DNA of 64,000 bases from Weeksella massiliensis (lineage in GTDB: Bacteria; Bacteroidota; Bacteroidia; Flavobacteriales; Weeksellaceae): NCBI GenBank assembly GCA_000751595.1, contig CCMH01000014.1, positions 62,001 through 126,000 on the forward strand, read 5' to 3'. The position numbers and the translations under genes are program-made. How positions within the stretch are numbered: the first letter of the stretch is position 1; each line of letters starts with the position of its first letter. This document shows, one piece after another, positions 59,425-64,000 of this stretch. The notes under the pieces were generated by a model. That model was not told the origin of the DNA. It saw only the letters and a list, made by a program, of their open reading frames with translations, and made no database searches.

Positions 59425-60153
59425 TTACAAACTCGTCCAAATCTCCCAAGCTTTTTCTGCTTGCAAGTGCAACATCTCTAATCCATTTTTGATTTGTGCA
59501 CCTTTTTCTTTTCCTAATTGTAAGAATTTTGTTTCCTCAGGATTGTAAATCAAATCATACAAATAATGGGCTTCTGTCAAGAATTGATACGGAAGGTTTG
59601 GAGCAGCATTTATCTGCGGGAAAGTGCCGACAGGAGTACAATTGATGATGATTTGATGGGATGAGATGATGGTTTCATCAAGGTTATCGTAACTGAGAAA
59701 TTCATCATCGTTTCGGGTCACTTTTGTGTAAGGAATTCCAAGTTTATCCATTACAAAAGTCAGCGCTTTGCTTGCTCCTCCATTGCCCAAAATCAAAGCT
59801 TTTTGATGATGATTTCTTAACATCGGAACAAATGATTTTTCGAAACCATAAACATCCGTATTATAACCGATTTTTTTTCCTTCGTTTATTTTTACGGTAT
59901 TCACCGCACCAACTTTTTGAGCTTCTGGTGATAGGGCATCTAAAAAAGGAATGATCGCTTGTTTGTAGGGAATTGTTATGTTAAAACCCAATAAATTTTC
60001 GTTACTGAAAAGAGTTTCAACTTCGTTAATATCTTTCAGGTCAAATAGTTGGTAAGAAAAATCAGTAAGGTTTTGACGATGGAATTTTTCTGTAAAATAT
60101 TTCTCAGAAAAAGAATACGCGATATTTTTTCCTATTAACCCTAAATTATTCAT
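59425..60153 (-). CDS. aroE: Shikimate dehydrogenase AroE
   Basis: The 242-residue NADPH enzyme reduces 3-dehydroshikimate. The shikimate site has LGLIGKNIAYSFSEKYF and GFNITIPYKQAIIPFLD with the catalytic Lys. The Rossmann part reads GYNTDVYGFEKSF, KALILGNGGASKALTF and IINCTPVGTFPQ, ending QAEKAWEIW. It is shorter than the E. coli enzyme (272 aa), as is usual for Bacteroidetes. It overlaps dedA by 8 bp. Confidence 0.92.
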   Translation of the reverse strand: MNNLGLIGKNIAYSFSEKYFTEKFHRQNLTDFSYQLFDLKDINEVETLFSNENLLGFNITIPYKQAIIPFLDALSPEAQKVGAVNTVKINEGKKIGYNTDVYGFEKSFVPMLRNHHQKALILGNGGASKALTFVMDKLGIPYTKVTRNDDEFLSYDNLDETIISSHQIIINCTPVGTFPQINAAPNLPYQFLTEAHYLYDLIYNPEETKFLQLGKEKGAQIKNGLEMLHLQAEKAWEIWTSL

Positions 60154-60829
60154 TCTTTGCTGATTTGTTTTTTTGGAATCTTGCTTTAACTAATCGAATA
60201 ATCAATGGAGTATTAGCTGCAATAATAATTCCGAAAATAAAGAGTTCTAAATGGTTTTTTACAATCGAAAATTGACCTAAAAAATACCCCAACATCGAGA
60301 TAACTCCTACCCAAAGAATCGCACCCAAAAAACTATACGTAATAAAAGTTTTATAGGGTAGGCGAGTAGTCCCACAAATAAACGGAATGATTGTGCGCAC
60401 AACCGGCATAAAACGGGCAATGATAATCGCTTTTTTTCCGTTTTCGTTGAAAAACGCAGTTGCTTTTTCTAAATGTTTTGGTTTGATGAAAAACTTGTTC
60501 GGATTGGCCAAAAGCCATTCACCAAATCGATGTCCGATATAATAATTGAGGTTATCACCCAAAATAGCTGCAACCATCAATAATGGAATAATATATTCGA
60601 TGTGCAAATGGTTCTGATCATCGCTTGCAGCAATCATACCAATTGCAAAAATCAGCGCATCACCAGGTAAAAAAGGCATGATGAACGACATCACAATCAG
60701 CCCGGTTTCTGCAAAGATTATCAGAAATAATACAGCATAAATCCAATATCCATATTGGTTTATGAAGTCCATGATTACTTTGTCGGGACGTTGGACAAAG
60801 TTGGTGAAAAACTCGATTATGCTTAGCAT
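60146..60829 (-). CDS. DedA/SNARE-associated family membrane protein
   Basis: The 227-residue membrane protein has the DedA layout: ETGLIVMSFIMPFLPGDALIFAIGMIAA, the re-entrant loop ILGDNLNYYIGHRFGEWLL, GKKAIIIARFMPVVRTIIPFICGTTRLPYKTFITYS with the conserved R-F-x-P-x-x-R and a C-terminal helical pair. DedA proteins are lipid scramblases or flippases, including undecaprenyl-phosphate translocases of the UptA type. The frame opens at a TTG (60832), directly before ATG 60829, which is preferred. It lies between murA and aroE. Confidence 0.88.
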   Translation of the reverse strand: MLSIIEFFTNFVQRPDKVIMDFINQYGYWIYAVLFLIIFAETGLIVMSFIMPFLPGDALIFAIGMIAASDDQNHLHIEYIIPLLMVAAILGDNLNYYIGHRFGEWLLANPNKFFIKPKHLEKATAFFNENGKKAIIIARFMPVVRTIIPFICGTTRLPYKTFITYSFLGAILWVGVISMLGYFLGQFSIVKNHLELFIFGIIIAANTPLIIRLVKARFQKNKSAKNE

Positions 60830-60842
60830 CAATTAGGGTGGC

Positions 60843-62156
60843 TTAGATTCTTGTAATATCGGCACCAAGCGCACGTAAACGTGTGTCGATGTCTTCGTAA
60901 CCTCGATCGATTTGTTCTATGTTATGAATTGTACTCGTTCCTTTGGCAGAAAGGGCAGCAATCAACAAGGCGATTCCTGCACGAATGTCGGGTGATGTAA
61001 GATCTGCAGCTTTCAACGGAATTTCATGGTCAAGCCCAATCACGGTTGCACGATGCGGATCGCATAAAATAATTTGTGCGCCCATATCAATCAATTTATC
61101 CACGAAAAACAAACGAGATTCGAACATTTTTTGATGAATCAGTACACTTCCTTTGGCTTGGGTGGCAACCATCAAAATAATCGATAAAAGATCGGGAGTG
61201 AAACCAGGCCAAGGTGCATCGGAAATGGTTAGGATAGAACCATCGATAAAACGTTCTATTTTATATTTTTCTTGACGTGGAATATAAATATCATCCCCTC
61301 TTTTCTCGAGTTGGATACCTAATTTTCTAAATACATCTGGTATAACACCTAAGTTTTCCCATGATACATTTTTGATGGTAATTTCTGATTGCGTCATGGC
61401 TGCTAATCCGATCCAAGAACCAATTTCGATCATATCTGGAAGAACTGTATGTTCGGTTCCCGAAAGTTTTTCTACCCCTTCGATGGTAAGAAGATTCGAT
61501 CCGATTCCTGAAATATTGGCGCCCATACGGATCAACATTTTACACAATTGTTGAATGTAAGGTTCGCAAGCAGCATTGTAAATTGTCGTTGTCCCTTTAC
61601 TTAAAACAGCAGCCATAATAAGGTTTGCGGTTCCAGTAACCGAGGCTTCTTCGAGCAAAATATAGTTGCCTTGTAAACCAACTTTCGGGTCAACTTCTAC
61701 ACCATAAAAAGATTCTTCTGCATTGAATCGATACTTTGCACCCAACTCAAAAAATCCTTGAAAGTGTGTATCTAAACGTCTTCTTCCAATTTTATCTCCT
61801 CCTGGTTTTGGCATATATGCTTCACCGAAACGAGCCAAAAGTGGTCCCATCAGCATAATCGAGCCGCGCAAAGCAGCACCGTCTTTTCTGAATTCGTTAC
61901 TTTTTAGATAATCTAATTTGAGTTGATTGGCTTGGAAAGTATAATCTCCTTTTCCGTTTTTTTGCACTCTAACTCCTAAATCTACTAAAATCTCAATGAG
62001 GCGATTAACATCTTTGATATCGGGAATGTTGCAAACTCGTACTTTTTCTTCAGTTAATAAAACTGCACAAAGTATTTGTAAAACCTCATTTTTTGCTCCT
62101 TGCGGAGTAATTTCTCCCTTAAGTTGTTTACCTCCTTTAATTTTGAAAATTGCCAT
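60843..62156 (-). CDS. murA: UDP-N-acetylglucosamine 1-carboxyvinyltransferase MurA, Asp-type active site
   Basis: The 437-residue enzyme performs the first committed step of peptidoglycan synthesis by adding enolpyruvate to UDP-GlcNAc. The EPSP-synthase-like fold shows GKQLKGEITPQGAKNEVLQIL at the start and KDGAALRGSIMLMGPLLARFG. In the active loop E. coli MurA has Cys115 in PGGCAIGARPVDLH; here the segment is KPGGDKIGRRRLDTH, so the position is Asp121. The Asp form is active and not alkylated by fosfomycin (known from Mycobacterium, Chlamydia and Bacteroidetes). It is cotranscribed with the DUF4290 gene upstream (9 bp gap). Confidence 0.93.
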   Translation of the reverse strand: MAIFKIKGGKQLKGEITPQGAKNEVLQILCAVLLTEEKVRVCNIPDIKDVNRLIEILVDLGVRVQKNGKGDYTFQANQLKLDYLKSNEFRKDGAALRGSIMLMGPLLARFGEAYMPKPGGDKIGRRRLDTHFQGFFELGAKYRFNAEESFYGVEVDPKVGLQGNYILLEEASVTGTANLIMAAVLSKGTTTIYNAACEPYIQQLCKMLIRMGANISGIGSNLLTIEGVEKLSGTEHTVLPDMIEIGSWIGLAAMTQSEITIKNVSWENLGVIPDVFRKLGIQLEKRGDDIYIPRQEKYKIERFIDGSILTISDAPWPGFTPDLLSIILMVATQAKGSVLIHQKMFESRLFFVDKLIDMGAQIILCDPHRATVIGLDHEIPLKAADLTSPDIRAGIALLIAALSAKGTSTIHNIEQIDRGYEDIDTRLRALGADITRI

Positions 62157-62165
62157 TTTGTTGAT

Positions 62166-62828
62166 TTACTTGTTTTTAGTGTTACTGCGATTATTGTTTT
62201 GGTGCTTATTCTGATTTTTGTAATTCTTATGATTGTTGTGATTATTATGGTTATGATTCTTGTTCAGATTTTGTAATAATCGATCAGACGGAATAAGGGT
62301 TTCGTTAGAATTTCTTAAATCAAATTGTTGATTCGATAGTTCGTACAAATGATTAAAAATAACAGCATCATCCACCGTATCTTTGTTCCATAATAAATAG
62401 CTTTTTTTCATGTGATTAGCAATGGCAAAAAGCAAACCTTCTTTTTTATCGCCATCTTCCCACGTCAGAGCAACCTCGATCATTTTACGAATATTGTGTC
62501 CGTAATATCGATATTTATTGATCCCTTTAGGATACGGAATAATATTGGGTTTACTGTTGATGGTGTCTTTGGCAGACGGAATTGGATAAGGGGATTTCAC
62601 ATCGAGTTGAAACTCAGACATGATAAAAAGTTGATCCCACAACTTGTGCTGAAAATCTGGAACATCGCGTAGGTGTGGATTCAATTCACCCATAACTTCA
62701 ATGATGATTTGTGCAAAACCATTGCGCTCTTCTTCGTCGGCAATCGTCATACAATGATTCACCATTTCTTGGATGTGTCGTCCATATTCCGGAATAATTA
62801 ATTGGGTACGCGTTGTGTTGTATTCCAT
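62166..62828 (-). CDS. DUF4290 protein with a His/Asn-rich tail
   Basis: The 220-residue protein is a DUF4290 member of Bacteroidetes, with MEYNTTRTQLIIPEYGRHIQEMV, FAQIIIEVMGELNPHLRD, FQHKLWDQLFIMSEFQLDVKSPYPIP and GHNIRKMIEVALTWEDGDKKEGLLFAIANHMKKSYLLWN. Its C-terminal 34 residues are low-complexity Asn/His/Lys (HNHNNHNNHKNYKNQN), which might bind metal ions or nucleic acid. The function is unknown. It is the first gene of the murA unit. Confidence 0.85.
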   Translation of the reverse strand: MEYNTTRTQLIIPEYGRHIQEMVNHCMTIADEEERNGFAQIIIEVMGELNPHLRDVPDFQHKLWDQLFIMSEFQLDVKSPYPIPSAKDTINSKPNIIPYPKGINKYRYYGHNIRKMIEVALTWEDGDKKEGLLFAIANHMKKSYLLWNKDTVDDAVIFNHLYELSNQQFDLRNSNETLIPSDRLLQNLNKNHNHNNHNNHKNYKNQNKHQNNNRSNTKNK

Positions 62829-62928
62829 AATTTAGCTATACGTTATCGTTAATTTTACTCACAAAATTACAACTTATATTTGGTTCTTTCGGGTATAAGA
62901 ACATTTTAAGAAAACATTAAGATTCTAT

Positions 62929-64000
62929 TTATTCTCCCAACAAGATTCCCGAAACCGACCAAAAACTGAAGCTGTTGCCTTCTTTTTCTCCTTGCGGAAT
63001 CGTAATTTGTAGTTGGTGTTTGCCTGCTTTTAGGTTTCCTAATCGGATATAATAAGGCGGCGTTACGGTTCCCGGACACCAATTAGAACGGCTATAATCG
63101 GAAGAAGATAAGCCATTTTCGAAATTCCCTGAAGCAGGATTCATCATTCTATAACTACCACAATCGGTGCGCCAAGGCGCGAGCTGAAACACTTTTTTGT
63201 CATTTAAAAACACTGTGTTTTCCTTTGGTAAAAACTCATCTCCGTTTTCCCAGCCTCCATGCCCGGTCGTGATCAATCGTAGATAAGCATTGTTCCAATC
63301 TTCTTTCAGATCAAAACTAATTTGCAATCCTTTTTCATCAGAAAATAAACTACCATAATTTTGGCCTGCCATTTCCATCACATTTAAGGTATTGAAAAGT
63401 GAAAGGCTTTTTTGGGTAGGAAAAGCACTTTTCCCGCCACGATGAATCGTCGCTTCGGCCGAAACAATATGCCCACCTTGATCATAATTTCCGATAAAAA
63501 TTCCGACATAAACTTCTTTGTTGGATAGGAAATTTTTCAGGTCGGATATTTCTTGACGATATTCTGCCGCATTCAACCAATGTTGATTTTTTATCTCGAT
63601 ATGATTGAATTTCTGAATGCCAAATGGGGTAAAAAAACGCATCAATTCGACCAAAGGTTCATAATTCTCTGTCCGAATCATGCCTTGGTATTTCTGCTTA
63701 TTTTTATCGGTTATAAAAGGCAAAACCTCAATACCATTTTGTAGAGCTTCTAAAAAGTTTGTTTTTTTTTCTATCGGAATCATAAAAACAGAACCCGTTC
63801 TATCGTACGCATCCCCGTTAGAAAACTGTGAGAGCTGCAAAAAAACTTGATCATCTTCTTGTAGAATCGGGAATTTTATTTTTTTTACGACCACAGTTCC
63901 ATTGGCGAAAACTGACGTTGAATCGGGTAAAAATTGATTCTTTGCACCAAAATGAATTTGTTGATTTTTGAAAATAGGAAGATGAACAAAACGACTTTTC
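62929..64000 (-). CDS. PNGase F-like amidase, 5' part outside the window (partial)
   Basis: The frame is open from the window edge to 62929 (356 residues seen; a GTG at 63894 is internal, as the upstream codons stay open). The C-terminal half matches peptide-N-glycosidase F-like proteins: GHIVSAEATIHRGG, AYLRLITTGHGGWENGDEF, LAPWRTDCGSYRMMNP and SNWCPGTVTPPYYIRLGNLKAGKHQLQITIP, comparable to TISGWGHAK and AGWCPGMAVPTRI in Elizabethkingia PNGase F. Such enzymes cleave N-glycans from proteins and are often exported by T9SS; export and activity cannot be judged because the N-terminus is missing. Confidence 0.72.
   Translation of the reverse strand, partial: KSRFVHLPIFKNQQIHFGAKNQFLPDSTSVFANGTVVVKKIKFPILQEDDQVFLQLSQFSNGDAYDRTGSVFMIPIEKKTNFLEALQNGIEVLPFITDKNKQKYQGMIRTENYEPLVELMRFFTPFGIQKFNHIEIKNQHWLNAAEYRQEISDLKNFLSNKEVYVGIFIGNYDQGGHIVSAEATIHRGGKSAFPTQKSLSLFNTLNVMEMAGQNYGSLFSDEKGLQISFDLKEDWNNAYLRLITTGHGGWENGDEFLPKENTVFLNDKKVFQLAPWRTDCGSYRMMNPASGNFENGLSSSDYSRSNWCPGTVTPPYYIRLGNLKAGKHQLQITIPQGEKEGNSFSFWSVSGILLGE

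Overview
The window reads as chromosomal DNA of a Flavobacteriia member, most likely of the Weeksellaceae (Empedobacter/Weeksella/Elizabethkingia-like). The evidence is low G+C content, A-rich start contexts without obvious Shine-Dalgarno sequences, several Bacteroidetes-type promoters (TTG, about 18 bp, TAnnTTTG), type IX secretion and gliding genes (porV, porU, gldJ), DUF349 and DUF4290 proteins, and a PNGase F-like protein at the right edge. The genus is an inference.

Left part (1-13 kb) is mostly core: tcdA-tatD, a DHA2-type MFS exporter, a cytoplasmic-type asparaginase, a BON-LysM protein, an OmpA lipoprotein, a Na+/H+ antiporter, glyS and some lineage-specific lipoproteins. From about 12.7 to 28.5 kb the window is accessory. 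It holds a CPBP membrane protease between two copies of one terminator, a WYL regulator, an arsR-DUF6428 pair with a duplicated 20-bp operator, broken Rhs genes with a possible immunity gene, a UmuD C-terminal remnant joined to an Rhs scrap, and a structured non-coding element. Next comes a tightly coupled carotenoid operon: MarR regulator, crtI, crtB, two uncharacterised genes, crtZ, a crtYcd-like cyclase, a TspO-like protein and a photolyase. It is followed by an IS3-family element inserted into the orfA of a second, decayed IS3 element, then a decayed integrase fragment beside a tRNA-Ser(TGA). This looks like an island edge at a tRNA gene.

From 28.7 to 36.4 kb lies a TolC-RND-MFP efflux operon led by its MarR/GbsR-type repressor, divergent from two YceI genes, one exported and one cytosolic. 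From 36.4 to 49.9 kb come lipid genes (plsC and an acyl-ACP desaturase), small lipoproteins, a TlpA-like thioredoxin, the T9SS pair porU-porV, gldJ divergent from it, murF, and a DUF922-like protein whose zinc motif is lost. From 50.0 to 54.8 kb is a tyrosine/homogentisate catabolic operon: hmgA, hppD, fahA and a flavin reductase.

The right end (54.8-62.8 kb, all minus strand) is a dense housekeeping run: DUF4290, murA (Asp instead of the fosfomycin-target Cys), dedA, aroE, DUF349, ribD, an IMPACT/YigZ protein and an acyltransferase. The window closes inside a PNGase F-like gene whose N-terminus lies outside.

The carotenoid genes, the TspO-like protein and the photolyase would together make a yellow antioxidant pigment (probably zeaxanthin) and repair UV damage. 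A GGPP synthase (crtE) is not in this window and would have to come from elsewhere.
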